In this document: piece by piece, positions 16,860-28,003 of the stretch | Numbering within the stretch: position 1 is the stretch's first letter | Layout: every line of letters starts with the position of its first letter | From: Methylobacterium sp. J-070 | GTDB taxonomy: Bacteria > Pseudomonadota > Alphaproteobacteria > Rhizobiales > Beijerinckiaceae | Reading direction: 5' to 3' | Length of the DNA: 64,000 bases | NCBI RefSeq assembly: GCF_022829385.1 | Contig: NZ_JAKSXX010000251.1 | Coordinates: 1-64,000, forward strand | Position numbers and translations under genes: made by a program | The notes under the pieces: model-generated | Database searches by the model: none | The model's input: the letters and a program-made list of their open reading frames with translations, nothing else | Told to the model about the DNA's origin: nothing

Positions 16860-17768
16860 ATGGCCAGCCTGCGCGCCTATATCGGCGCCTACATGATCCG
16901 CAGCCGGGTCCGCGGACCCTTGGCCAAGGCGCGGGATGCCGCCGCCTTCCGCCGCATCTTCGAGGCGCCGACCTTCCCGGATCCCAAGGGCGTCCGCTAC
17001 GAGGCCGGCATCGTCGGCGGCGTCCGGGGCGAGTGGGTCCGCCCCAAGGCGGGACCGGGACGGCGGATGCTGTACATCCACGGGGGCGGCTTCATCGCCT
17101 GCTCGCCGCGCACGCACCGTCCCGTGACGGGCGCCCTCGCGAACCGCGGCTTCACGATCTTCGTCCCCGATTACCGCCTCGCGCCCGAGCATCCGTTCCC
17201 GGCAGCCCTCGAGGACGTGATGGCGGTGTGGGCCGCCTTCAGCGCCGAGGGCGCGGCCTGCGTGGCGGGCGAATCCGCCGGCGGCAACCTAGCCCTGGTG
17301 CTGATGGGCGAGGCCCGCGCCCGCAACCTGCCCATGCCCTGGGCCGCCGCCCTGTTCTCCCCGGCCACCGACTTCGTGTCCGAGGCGGGCTCGCGGGTCA
17401 CGAACGCGTGGCGGGACGCCATGTTCGACCCGAAGGCGCTCGCCGCGATCCGGTCGATGTATCTCGGCGCCGCCGACCCGGCCGATCCGCGGATCTCCCC
17501 GATCTACGCCGATCCCACCGGCTATCCACCCCTGCTGTTCCACGTGGGCGAGCGTGAGGTCCTGCGCGACGATTCCGTCCGGATGGCGGAACGGGCCCGG
17601 GCGGCCGGCGTCGCGACGACCCTGCGGGTCTTCCCCGTCGTCTCCCATGCCTGGCAATTCGCCGCCGGCGTGCTGCCGGAGGCGCGCACCTCCCTCGACG
17701 AGGCCGCGGCGTTCCTGAAGGCCCATGCGCCGGCGCCCCAGGCACAGGCCCGGAGCCCTGCACCATGA
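16860..17768 (+). CDS. Alpha/beta hydrolase, hormone-sensitive lipase family
   Basis: A 302-residue esterase of the HSL (family IV) type. The oxyanion-hole motif HGGG is at 74-77. The nucleophile motif is GESAGG with Ser139. The acid is Asp237 or Asp238 in VGEREVLRDD and the base is His263 in VSHAWQF. It lies between an SDR and a Baeyer-Villiger monooxygenase and overlaps the latter by ATGA, so the natural role may be to hydrolyse the ester or lactone the monooxygenase makes. No signal peptide is seen. Confidence 0.9.
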   Translation: MASLRAYIGAYMIRSRVRGPLAKARDAAAFRRIFEAPTFPDPKGVRYEAGIVGGVRGEWVRPKAGPGRRMLYIHGGGFIACSPRTHRPVTGALANRGFTIFVPDYRLAPEHPFPAALEDVMAVWAAFSAEGAACVAGESAGGNLALVLMGEARARNLPMPWAAALFSPATDFVSEAGSRVTNAWRDAMFDPKALAAIRSMYLGAADPADPRISPIYADPTGYPPLLFHVGEREVLRDDSVRMAERARAAGVATTLRVFPVVSHAWQFAAGVLPEARTSLDEAAAFLKAHAPAPQAQARSPAP

Positions 17769-19231
17769 CCGGACCCGCCCGCGAAAAGCTCGCCGTGCTG
17801 ATCGTCGGCGCCGGCTTCTCCGGACTCGCGATGGCGATCCGCTGCCGGCAGGCCGGGATCGGCCCGCTGCAGGTGATCGAGAAGGGCGACGGCATCGGCG
17901 GGACGTGGCACGACAACACCTATCCGGGGGCGGCCTGCGATATTCCCTCGCACCTCTACTCGCTGTCCTTCGCGCCGAAGCCGGACTGGACGCGGATGTA
18001 CGCGCCGCAGCCGGAGATCCTGGCCTACCTGCGGGAGACCGCGGAGCGGTACGGGCTGATGCCCCTGATCCGGCTCGGGACGACGTTCACGGGCGCCACC
18101 TGGGACGAGGCCCGCGCCCTCTGGCGTGTGGAGACCGACCGCGGGCCGATCGAGGCCCGGGCGATCGTCTCCGGCATGGGCGGCCTGCACCATCCGGCCT
18201 ATCCGGACATCCCGGGCCGCGACGCGTTCGCGGGGCCGGCCTTCCACACCGCGACCTGGGATCATGCCGTGGACCTGGCGGGCAAGCGCGTCGGCATCAT
18301 CGGCACGGGCGCGAGCGCGATCCAGGTCGTGCCGGAACTCGCCAAGGTCGCCGCCCACCTCACCCTGTTCCAGCGCACGCCGCCCTGGATCATGCCCCGG
18401 CACGACCACGCCATCCCGGCGCGGTCCAGGGCGCGCTACCGGCGCCTGCCGCTGGTCCGGCGGCTCGAGCGAGCCCGGCTGTTCTGGCTGCACGAGGTGC
18501 GCGCCCTTCTGGGCTTCACCAAGGTCTCGAAGCTCACCGCCCAGGCCGAAGGGCTCGCCCGCCGGCACCTCGCCAAGGCGGTGCGGGACGAGGCCCTGCG
18601 GGCGAAGCTCACGCCGCCCTACCGGCTCGGCTGCAAGCGCGTGCTGATCTCGGACGATTTCTACCCGGCGCTGCAGCGCGCGAACGTGAGCCTGGAGACG
18701 GACGGCATCGCCCGGATCACCGCGACCGGCATCACCACCGAGACGGGGCACAGCCACGCGCTCGACGTGATCGTCTACGCCACCGGGTTCGACGTCACCG
18801 CGAGCTTCGCGCGGATGGACCTCGTCGGCCGCGACGGCCTGCGGCTGACGGAGGCTTGGGCCGACGGCATGGGTGCCTATCAGGGCATCACGGTCGCGGG
18901 CTTTCCCAACTATTTCATGCTGCTCGGGCCCAATACCGGGCTCGGGCACAACTCGGTCGTATCGATGATCGAGATCCAGGTGCAGCACGTCCTCGATTGC
19001 CTGAAGGCCCTGAAGACGGGCGACCGCTCCATCGAGGTCCGTCCGGAGGCGCAGGGGCGCTTCCTCGACCGGATCCGGCGCCGTCTGGCCGACAGCATCT
19101 GGCAGGTCGGCGGCTGCCGCAGCTGGTACCTCGACGCCAACGGGCGCAACACGAGCCTGTGGCCCGATTCGGTCATGGCGTATCGCCGGAGCGCCCGCCG
19201 GGCCCGCATGGCGGATTACCGTCGGGGCTGA
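17765..19231 (+). CDS. Flavin-containing Baeyer-Villiger-type monooxygenase
   Basis: A 488-residue FAD/NADPH monooxygenase. It has two Rossmann motifs, GAGFSG (15-20) for FAD and GTGASA (180-185) for NADPH, flanking the Baeyer-Villiger fingerprint FAGPAFHTATW (155-165, pattern FxGxxxHTxxW). GTWHDNTYPGAACD and YATGFD are also typical. It inserts oxygen next to a ketone to make an ester or lactone. It is the last gene of the SDR-hydrolase-BVMO operon, translationally coupled to the hydrolase, and followed by a small hairpin. Exact substrate unknown. Confidence 0.9.
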   Translation: MTGPAREKLAVLIVGAGFSGLAMAIRCRQAGIGPLQVIEKGDGIGGTWHDNTYPGAACDIPSHLYSLSFAPKPDWTRMYAPQPEILAYLRETAERYGLMPLIRLGTTFTGATWDEARALWRVETDRGPIEARAIVSGMGGLHHPAYPDIPGRDAFAGPAFHTATWDHAVDLAGKRVGIIGTGASAIQVVPELAKVAAHLTLFQRTPPWIMPRHDHAIPARSRARYRRLPLVRRLERARLFWLHEVRALLGFTKVSKLTAQAEGLARRHLAKAVRDEALRAKLTPPYRLGCKRVLISDDFYPALQRANVSLETDGIARITATGITTETGHSHALDVIVYATGFDVTASFARMDLVGRDGLRLTEAWADGMGAYQGITVAGFPNYFMLLGPNTGLGHNSVVSMIEIQVQHVLDCLKALKTGDRSIEVRPEAQGRFLDRIRRRLADSIWQVGGCRSWYLDANGRNTSLWPDSVMAYRRSARRARMADYRRG

Positions 19232-19251
19232 GGGCGAGCCCGGCTTCGCCC
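19232..19251. terminator. Hairpin between convergent BVMO and pcm-like genes
   Basis: GGGCGA-8-TCGCCC, a perfect 6-bp stem directly after the BVMO stop. It has no T-run; it may be a bidirectional terminator between convergent genes. Confidence 0.35.
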
Positions 19252-19353
19252 CGCGTCATCGCGGGCGCGGCGGAACGACCCGGGGCGGTGGGACGCCGGA
19301 AGACAAATCGCAGTCCCGGATCGCTCCCCGGCGCCGGCGATCCGGATCGGCCT

Positions 19354-20007
19354 TCAGAACGCGAAGCCGGCCTCGGCCGCGAAGGCGTCGAGGCCGGGCA
19401 GCGACGCATCGAACAGCGGGCGGGCCCCGAAGGCGTCACCGGCGCGCACGAACAGCGTCACCTTGGCGTTGCGGTGCGGGCCCATCACGCAGACCAGGCG
19501 GCCGTCGTCCTTGAGCTGGTCCAGCAGCGCCTGCGGCCGGACCTCGACGCGGCCGTTGATCAGGATCACGTCGAAGGGCGCCCGCTGGGGGGCGCCCGCG
19601 GCGAGCGGGCCCTCCACCACCTCGGCTTTCGCGCCGAGCTGGGCGCGGGCCGTCGCGGCGAGGTCGGGAACCGATTCGAGCGCCGTCACCTGCGCACCGA
19701 GCTGCGCCATGATCGCCGCCGCGTAGCCAGTGCCGCTGGCCACGTCCAGGGCGGCGACGCCCGGCCGGATCCGAAGGGCCTGGATCATCCGGGCCAGCAC
19801 CATCGGCGCCGGCATGCAGCGGGGCTCGCCGCCCGCCTCGCCGAAGCTCAGGGTCTGGTCGATATAGGCGAACGGCTCGCGGCCCCTGGGCACGAACGCC
19901 TCGCGCGGAACGGTGTCGAAGGCGTCCAGCACCGCGTTGTCGTTCACGTCGAAGGTCCGCAACTGGCAGTCGACCATCATCCGCCGCGCCTGCGCGTAAT
20001 CGATCAT
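19354..20007 (-). CDS. Protein-L-isoaspartate O-methyltransferase-like protein
   Basis: A 217-residue protein of the PCMT family. Family features are MIDYAQARRMMVDCQLR at the N-terminus, QTLSFGEAGGEPRCMPAPMV in the substrate-binding region and the SAM motif I ALDVASGTGYAA (86-97). In this alphaproteobacterial subgroup the usual Thr-Ser near QTIS is altered, so true isoaspartate repair is probable but not certain. The start at 20007 is an ATG with FAD-free context; the frame is open upstream without family similarity. It is divergent from a secreted hydrolase gene. Confidence 0.85.
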   Translation of the reverse strand: MIDYAQARRMMVDCQLRTFDVNDNAVLDAFDTVPREAFVPRGREPFAYIDQTLSFGEAGGEPRCMPAPMVLARMIQALRIRPGVAALDVASGTGYAAAIMAQLGAQVTALESVPDLAATARAQLGAKAEVVEGPLAAGAPQRAPFDVILINGRVEVRPQALLDQLKDDGRLVCVMGPHRNAKVTLFVRAGDAFGARPLFDASLPGLDAFAAEAGFAF

Positions 20008-20308
20008 CGAACCGTGCCCTCGAACCGGATCGGAACGCCGCGTCGGCCGGGCTCCGGCCGGCGGCCAGCGGCCCCGGCCAAGCCTAAGCTTCCCGGACGG
20101 GAGGCGTTTTCGGAGATCGCCCGCCAAAACGCAAGGCGACCGCGCGGCCAGCGATCCGGGACCGATGCGCCTTGCCCTGTATGCGCGCGGACGCATACGT
20201 GAAATACCGGTTCTTCGAATGCTGTCGACACCCGACAGCAGAAGCCGTCTTATACAACCGCCGCGGCCCATCGGTCGAAGAGCGATAAAGACCTGGGGAG
20301 GTTCAGGG
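20008..20308. other. 301-bp divergent spacer
   Basis: No gene was found. The half nearer the hydrolase is AT-richer and holds a perfect inverted repeat at 20220-20240. A strong GGGGAGG ribosome binding site for the hydrolase is at 20295-20301. Confidence 0.45.
20220..20240. promoter_or_regulatory. 8+5+8 inverted repeat upstream of the secreted hydrolase
   Basis: TGCTGTCG-ACACC-CGACAGCA is a perfect dyad 69 bp before the hydrolase ATG. It is either an operator or a leader hairpin; no cognate regulator is adjacent. Confidence 0.5.
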
Positions 20309-22282
20309 ATGTCCATCCGCATCGGGCGCATGCGCGCCTGCGCTGCCGCATTGTGCCTCGTGCCGATCGCCGCGGCCCCGGCCGCGGCCCGGATCGTCGG
20401 CATCGACATCACCGCGGTGGAGCCCTTCGCGGACGGGGCGGAGTTCGGGGCGGCGGGCGCCTACGAGCGGGTCGTCGGGTCCGCCCGCGGCGAGATCGAT
20501 CCGGCCGACCCGGCCAATGCCGGCATCGCCGACATCGCGCTGGCGCCGCGCAACGCGCGGGGCCGCGTGGAGTACCGCACCGACCTGTTCATCCTGCGCC
20601 CGAAGGATCCGACGCGCGGCAGCGGCACGCTCCTCTATGAGGTGCTCAATCGCGGCCGGAAGTTCCTGTTCAACTGGGTGATGGACGCCCCCGCCCAGGC
20701 CGGGCAGGCCGTCAACGAGCCGCGCGCAGCCCGGGATGCGGGCACGGCCCTCGCGCTGAACCGCGGCTACACCATGGTCTGGTCCGGCTGGGAGGCGGAC
20801 GCCCTGCGCCAGAACGGCGGCATGGCGATCGACGTGCCGGTGGCCACCCGGGACGGCAAACCCATCGTCGAGACCGTGCGGGACGAACTGGTCAGCGGGA
20901 CGCGCGGCCCCACGGAGGCGCCGTTCTACCTCACCTTCGCGGCGGCCGGGACGGACCAGCCCGGCGCGACCCTCACGGTCCGGCGCCGGGAGACCGATCC
21001 GCCGCGGCCGGTGCCGCGGGAGGCCTGGACCTTCGCGGGACCGCGCCAACTCATGCTGCTGCCCGCGGGCACGAAGCCCCAGCCCGGATCCCTCTACGAG
21101 CTCACCTATCAGGCGGTCGGGCCCAAGGTCCTGGGCCTCGGCTTCGCCGCCACGCGGGACGTGGTCGCCTACCTCCGCGGACACGCCACGGACAATCCGG
21201 CCGGTGGCGTGCAGCGCGCGCTCGCCCTGGGCATCTCGCAGAGCGGCCGATTTCTACGCGACTTCATCCACCTCGGCTTCAATCAGGACGAGACCGGGAC
21301 GCGGGTCTTCGACGGGATGCTGGCCCATATCTCGGGGATCGGCGGGGTCTTCCTCAACGCGCGCTTCGGCCAGCCCTCGCGGACCAACACCCAGCACGAG
21401 GATCACCTGTACCCGGAGAACGCCTTCCCGTTCTCGGCGGCCACGCAGCACGACCCGGTGACCGGACAGAGCGGCACGCTGCTGCGCGGCGACGGCTTCG
21501 ATCCGCTCTGGATGGAGGTGAACACCGAGACCGAGTACTGGCAGAAGGGCGCCTCGCTGCTGACCACGGATCCGCTCGGGCGGGTCGACATCGACCTCCC
21601 GGACACCGCGCGCGCCTATCTGGTGGCGGGAGGCTTCCACTACGGACGCTCCGGCCTGGTCTCCGACGCGGGACCCTGCGCCAACCCCCGCAACACGCTC
21701 AATCCCGGTCCGGCGCTCCGGGCGCTCATGGTCGATCTGGAGGAATGGGTCCGCGACGGACGGCAGCCGCCGCCGAGCCGGGTGCCGCGCCTGTCGGACG
21801 GCACGCTCGTCGAGCCGACCGCCACGGGCTTTCCCTACGTCCGGGGTCCCGCGATCGCCACCACGGTCAACACCATTCCGCGGTTCCCGACCTACCTGGA
21901 CCCGCATCCCGAGGCGGGGCTTCAGTACCGCCCCCTGGTCCCGCGCGTCGACGCGGACGGCCAGGATGTCGCCGGCATCCGCCTGCCCGAGGTCGCGGTC
22001 CCGACCGGCACCCATACCGGCTGGAACCTCTACGCGGAGCCGTTCCCGGCGGGGGCGTTGTGCGACCGGGAGGGTAGCCTGCTGCCCTTCGCGGCGACGA
22101 AGGCCGAGCGCGACGCGACGGGTGACCCGCGCCTCTCCCTGGCCGAACGCTATCCGGACCGGTCGACCTACGGTGACGCCGTGGCGCGCGCCGCCGACGC
22201 CTTGGTCGCCGACAGGCTGCTCCTGCGGGAGGACGCCGACCGGTCCGTGGCGCGCGCCCGCACGGACCCGCCGCTTCGGTAG
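20309..22282 (+). CDS. Secreted alpha/beta-hydrolase domain protein (Abhydrolase_10 type)
   Basis: A 657-residue protein with a clear signal peptide (RMRACAAALCLVPIAAAPAAA, cleavage near residue 28). The body matches large bacterial proteins annotated as alpha/beta hydrolase domain-containing, with a nucleophile-elbow-like GISQSGRFLRDF (G308-F319; Ser310 or Ser312 is the candidate nucleophile) and conserved SGWEAD, LNRGRK and HLYPENAFPF segments. Members are poorly studied. The ATG at 20309 has GGGGAGG seven bases upstream. It is presumably periplasmic. It lies upstream of, but not clearly in an operon with, the sorbosone-dehydrogenase-like gene. Confidence 0.8.
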   Translation: MSIRIGRMRACAAALCLVPIAAAPAAARIVGIDITAVEPFADGAEFGAAGAYERVVGSARGEIDPADPANAGIADIALAPRNARGRVEYRTDLFILRPKDPTRGSGTLLYEVLNRGRKFLFNWVMDAPAQAGQAVNEPRAARDAGTALALNRGYTMVWSGWEADALRQNGGMAIDVPVATRDGKPIVETVRDELVSGTRGPTEAPFYLTFAAAGTDQPGATLTVRRRETDPPRPVPREAWTFAGPRQLMLLPAGTKPQPGSLYELTYQAVGPKVLGLGFAATRDVVAYLRGHATDNPAGGVQRALALGISQSGRFLRDFIHLGFNQDETGTRVFDGMLAHISGIGGVFLNARFGQPSRTNTQHEDHLYPENAFPFSAATQHDPVTGQSGTLLRGDGFDPLWMEVNTETEYWQKGASLLTTDPLGRVDIDLPDTARAYLVAGGFHYGRSGLVSDAGPCANPRNTLNPGPALRALMVDLEEWVRDGRQPPPSRVPRLSDGTLVEPTATGFPYVRGPAIATTVNTIPRFPTYLDPHPEAGLQYRPLVPRVDADGQDVAGIRLPEVAVPTGTHTGWNLYAEPFPAGALCDREGSLLPFAATKAERDATGDPRLSLAERYPDRSTYGDAVARAADALVADRLLLREDADRSVARARTDPPLR

Positions 22283-22417
22283 TCCCGTATCGGGTTACGT
22301 CTGCACCGCGATGTCGCGTCCCGGCGCGTTGCGCAGGTCGCCGCCTGAGCCCAGAAGTTGAATTATGAGTGCAGAAAAACGGACGGCCCCGAGATGCCGG
22401 CCGGAGTGGGAGATATC

Positions 22418-23692
22418 ATGACGCCGATCTACAAGCCGGTCCTCACCCACACCTTCGCGGCCGCCCTGGCCTGCCTGGGCCTCGGAATCGTCGGCCGGCA
22501 GGCCGCACACGCGCAGGAGACGCCCGCGACCGCCGCTCCGCCGGCGAGCGTGAAGGTCGAACGCGGCGACGCGCTCTACGGCCGCCCCGAGGGTGGTGCG
22601 GCGGCCAAGCTCGCGCCGGTCGCCGGGCCGCCGCTGGCGACCGCCGCCGCCAAGCTGCCGCTGGACAAGCTCAAGGTGCCCGAGGGCTTCCACGTCGAGG
22701 TCTATGCCAGCGGCCTCGCCAACGCCCGCGAGATGACCCAGGCCCCGGACGGGACCGTGTTCGTCGGCAGCCGCACGGTGGGCAAGGTCTACGCGGTGCT
22801 GCCGCAGCCGGATGCGGACGGCAAGCGCCCGGTCAAGACCATCGCGACGGGCCTGCACCGTCCGAACGGCGTCGCGTTCCACGACGGCGCGCTCTACGTC
22901 GCCGAACTCTCGAAGATCTGGCGCTACGACGACATCGCCCAGCACCTCGACGGCGCCGCGAAGCCGACCCTCGTGTACGACGACCTCCCGAAGGACGAGG
23001 CCCACGGCTGGAAGTTCATCGCCATCGGCCCGGACAACAAGCTCTACGTCCCGGTGGGCTCGCCGGGCAACATCCTGATGCCGCCCGACACCCACGCGCA
23101 GATCCGCCGGATCGACCTCGACGGAAAGAACGCCGAGGTCATTGCCCGGGGCGTGCGCAACACGGTGGGCTTCGACTGGAACCCGAAGACCAAGCAGCTC
23201 TGGTTCACCGATAACGGCCGCGACTGGGTCTCGGAGGACATCCCGAACGACGAGCTGAACGTGCTCACCGAGCCGGGCAAGCAGCATTTCGGTTACCCGT
23301 TCTGCCATCAGGGCACCTTCACCGATCCGGAATACGGCTGGGGCCATTCCTGCGCGGAATTCACCGCACCGGCGGCGCTCCTCGGCCCGCACACGGCCTC
23401 GCTGGGGCTGCGGTTCTACACCGGCACGCAATTCCCGGAGGCCTACCGCGATGCCATCTTCGTCGCCCGGCACGGCTCCTGGAACCGCACCACCAAGCTC
23501 GGCGGCGACGTGGTGGTGGCCAGGCTCGGACCGGACGGCAAGATCGCCAAGGTCGAGCCGTTCATGACCGGCTTCCTTCAGGACAACCGATATGCCGGCC
23601 GGCCGGTCGACGTCCTGGTCGCCAAGGACGGGTCCTTGCTCGTCTCGGACGATTACAACGGCGCGATCTATCGCGTCAGCTACGGCCAGTGA
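22418..23692 (+). CDS. Sorbosone dehydrogenase-family periplasmic beta-propeller (PQQ sugar-dehydrogenase fold)
   Basis: A 424-residue exported protein. After a signal peptide (FAAALACLGLGIVGRQAAHA, cleavage near residue 31) it shows the six-bladed propeller of the GSDH/L-sorbosone dehydrogenase family. Typical segments are LPEGFHVEVYASGL-like KVPEGFHVEVYASGL, LHRPNGVAFHDGALYVAE, DNKLYVPVGSPGN, TDNGRDWVSEDIPNDELN and ARHGSWNRTTKLGGDVV. Homologues use PQQ or act on sugars and sugar aldehydes. The ATG at 22418 has GGGAG six bases upstream. Its stop overlaps the start of a dihaem cytochrome c (TGATG), which probably takes its electrons. Confidence 0.85.
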   Translation: MTPIYKPVLTHTFAAALACLGLGIVGRQAAHAQETPATAAPPASVKVERGDALYGRPEGGAAAKLAPVAGPPLATAAAKLPLDKLKVPEGFHVEVYASGLANAREMTQAPDGTVFVGSRTVGKVYAVLPQPDADGKRPVKTIATGLHRPNGVAFHDGALYVAELSKIWRYDDIAQHLDGAAKPTLVYDDLPKDEAHGWKFIAIGPDNKLYVPVGSPGNILMPPDTHAQIRRIDLDGKNAEVIARGVRNTVGFDWNPKTKQLWFTDNGRDWVSEDIPNDELNVLTEPGKQHFGYPFCHQGTFTDPEYGWGHSCAEFTAPAALLGPHTASLGLRFYTGTQFPEAYRDAIFVARHGSWNRTTKLGGDVVVARLGPDGKIAKVEPFMTGFLQDNRYAGRPVDVLVAKDGSLLVSDDYNGAIYRVSYGQ

Positions 23693-24282
23693 TGCGCCGG
23701 CGTCCCTGCGTGGCCCGGGGGCTGGCCGCGGCCCTCGGCGCGCTTCTGGCGGCGGGTGCGGCCCGCGCCGCCCCGGAGGCGGCCATGCCGGAGCGCCTCG
23801 CGCCCTGCATCGGCTGCCACGGGGCGGGCACCTCCGAGACCGAGGGCGTGCCCTCGCTCGGCGGCCAGCTCCCGGATTACGTGGTCACGCAGCTGTTCCA
23901 GTTCCGGGAGAAGCAGCGCGAGGCGCCGCCGATGAACGACGTCGCCGCCGGGTTCTCCGACGACGACCTGCGGGCCTACGCCGATGCGGTGGCGACGCTG
24001 CCGCCGCCGGCTCGGTCCGGGGCTCCCGAAGAGGCCGGCCTGACGGAGCGGGCGCAGGCGCTCGTCGCCAAGCACCAATGCTCCTCCTGCCACGGCCCCG
24101 ACCTCGCGGGGCGCGACGCGATCCCGCGGATCCGGGCGCAGCGGGAGGAATATCTGGCCAAGGCGCTGGCCGGCTACAAGTCGAACGCCCGGCCCGGCTA
24201 CGATCCGGCGATGAACGAGGTCGCGCAGGAGCTGAGCGAAGCCGACATCAAGGATCTGGCGGCCTACGTGTCGCGGCTCTGA
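23692..24282 (+). CDS. Dihaem cytochrome c (c4/FixP-like domain pair)
   Basis: A 196-residue exported cytochrome c. A signal peptide (to about residue 27, ARA) precedes two class I haem sites: CIGCH (39-43) with candidate axial Met81 in PPMND, and CSSCH (130-134) with a later PAMNEV methionine. Two tandem domains resemble cytochrome c4. It starts on the last base of the upstream dehydrogenase stop, so the two are translated together; a role as electron acceptor for that dehydrogenase is likely. Confidence 0.9.
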   Translation: MRRRPCVARGLAAALGALLAAGAARAAPEAAMPERLAPCIGCHGAGTSETEGVPSLGGQLPDYVVTQLFQFREKQREAPPMNDVAAGFSDDDLRAYADAVATLPPPARSGAPEEAGLTERAQALVAKHQCSSCHGPDLAGRDAIPRIRAQREEYLAKALAGYKSNARPGYDPAMNEVAQELSEADIKDLAAYVSRL

Positions 24283-24295
24283 GGCGCCGCGTCCG

Positions 24296-25066
24296 TCAGC
24301 CGACCCGCCGCAGCGCGTCGCCCTTGGCCAGCGCCCCGCCGGCGATCACCTCGGCGTAGACGCCGAGGTCGCGGTGACCGAGACGGGCGTCGAGGGTCCA
24401 GGGGATGTCGCAGTCGCGGACCCCGCTGACCGGATCGACATTGGTGGCGGCGCACCGCACCGTCCGCTTGGTGATCTTGAGCCGCAGACCGCTCGGCGCC
24501 TCCACCACCTGCCCGACCATGTCCAGCTCGGCGAAGGGCGCGAGCCCGTCGACCAGAAGGTTGCCGCGGAACCGCAGCGGGTCGATTGCGGCACCGAGGT
24601 AGTCCTCAACCGCCGTCACGCTCGCCCGGTTGATCAGCGAAACGTAGCCGGTCGCCGAATCCGTGAACCGGTATTGTGGCGGGGCGGCGAGCACCCTGGG
24701 TTCGCCCCGCAGGCTCTCGGGGATGAACTGCCGCATCAGGTCGGCCAATCCGTCGCGGCCGGCCTCCGTGTCGAGGCGGAAGGCCTGCGGCTCGCCATGG
24801 CCCTCCACGGTGAGCGTCGCCGTGGCGTCGTCGTAGCGGGTCCGCAGGCGGGCCAGGGCCTCGTCGCGCATGAGCATCAGGTACTTGGTCTTCGGCTGGT
24901 GCCGGGGCGCGACCGCGTTGAAGCCCGAGGGCCCGTTCTCGATGGCGTAGAGTCGGTCGCCCGGGAAGTAGCCGCTGGTCTCGAGCTCCGCCCGCTCGAC
25001 CGGTTCGGGGCTCAAACCCTTCACCGGGTAGCGGTAGAGGGCGCTCACGAGAATCGCATCGGTCAT
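24296..25066 (-). CDS. MOSC domain-containing protein
   Basis: A 256-residue protein with an N-terminal MOSC_N beta-barrel (VSALYRYPVKGLSPEPVERA) and a C-terminal MOSC domain containing RFRGNLLVDG and TVRCAATNVDPVSG, the latter with the conserved cysteine expected to bind the molybdenum cofactor. Relatives include YcbX and mARC-type reductases of N-hydroxylated compounds. The start at 25066 is preferred over 25102 because MTDAILVSALYRYPVKG begins right at the domain. It lies head to head with clpB and convergent with the cytochrome gene. Confidence 0.88.
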   Translation of the reverse strand: MTDAILVSALYRYPVKGLSPEPVERAELETSGYFPGDRLYAIENGPSGFNAVAPRHQPKTKYLMLMRDEALARLRTRYDDATATLTVEGHGEPQAFRLDTEAGRDGLADLMRQFIPESLRGEPRVLAAPPQYRFTDSATGYVSLINRASVTAVEDYLGAAIDPLRFRGNLLVDGLAPFAELDMVGQVVEAPSGLRLKITKRTVRCAATNVDPVSGVRDCDIPWTLDARLGHRDLGVYAEVIAGGALAKGDALRRVG

Positions 25067-25118
25067 GCGCCGAGCGTGGCCCCGAAACGACCCCTCGCGC
25101 AAGGGTCTTCAGACCCCT

Positions 25119-25143
25119 TGTGGTGCTCAATTGCAACACCACA
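25119..25143. promoter_or_regulatory. Inverted repeat in the clpB upstream region
   Basis: TGTGGTG-11-CACCACA is a perfect 7-bp dyad 122-146 bp before the clpB ATG, in the spacer shared with the MOSC gene. A CTTG at its left end and a CACAT at its right end give a loose resemblance to a heat-shock (RpoH) promoter. No CIRCE element was seen. Confidence 0.35.
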
Positions 25144-25264
25144 TGCAGCATACCGGCGGCCACAACGGCGCCGGGGTCCTCGCGCGGTGGAATGCCGGAG
25201 GGCGACGTTTCGGTGGCGCCGCGCCTCTCATCGGGCGGCGGATGCCGGCACGAGAGGGTTGTGC

Positions 25265-27889
<2,625 letters not shown>

Positions 27890-27922
27890 TCGTCCCGGCC
27901 GGCCCACCGCGGATGGATCGCA

Positions 27923-27955
27923 GGGGGCGTCGCACCGGATCGGTGCGGCGTCCCC
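27923..27955. terminator. Imperfect hairpin after clpB
   Basis: GGGGGCGTCGCACC pairs with GGTGCGGCGTCCCC around a short GATC loop, with one or two mismatches. It lies between the convergent clpB and IMPase genes and has no T-run. Confidence 0.45.
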
Positions 27956-28003
27956 GTCTCGGCGTGTTGTCCCACGAAGGACACAACCCCTCGGAAGCGT
28001 CGG

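Noticed and set aside
27961..27985. A GTTGTCC-like inverted repeat after clpB
   Set aside because: The arms match only over five bases without a bulge, too weak to report beside the stronger hairpin at 27923-27955.
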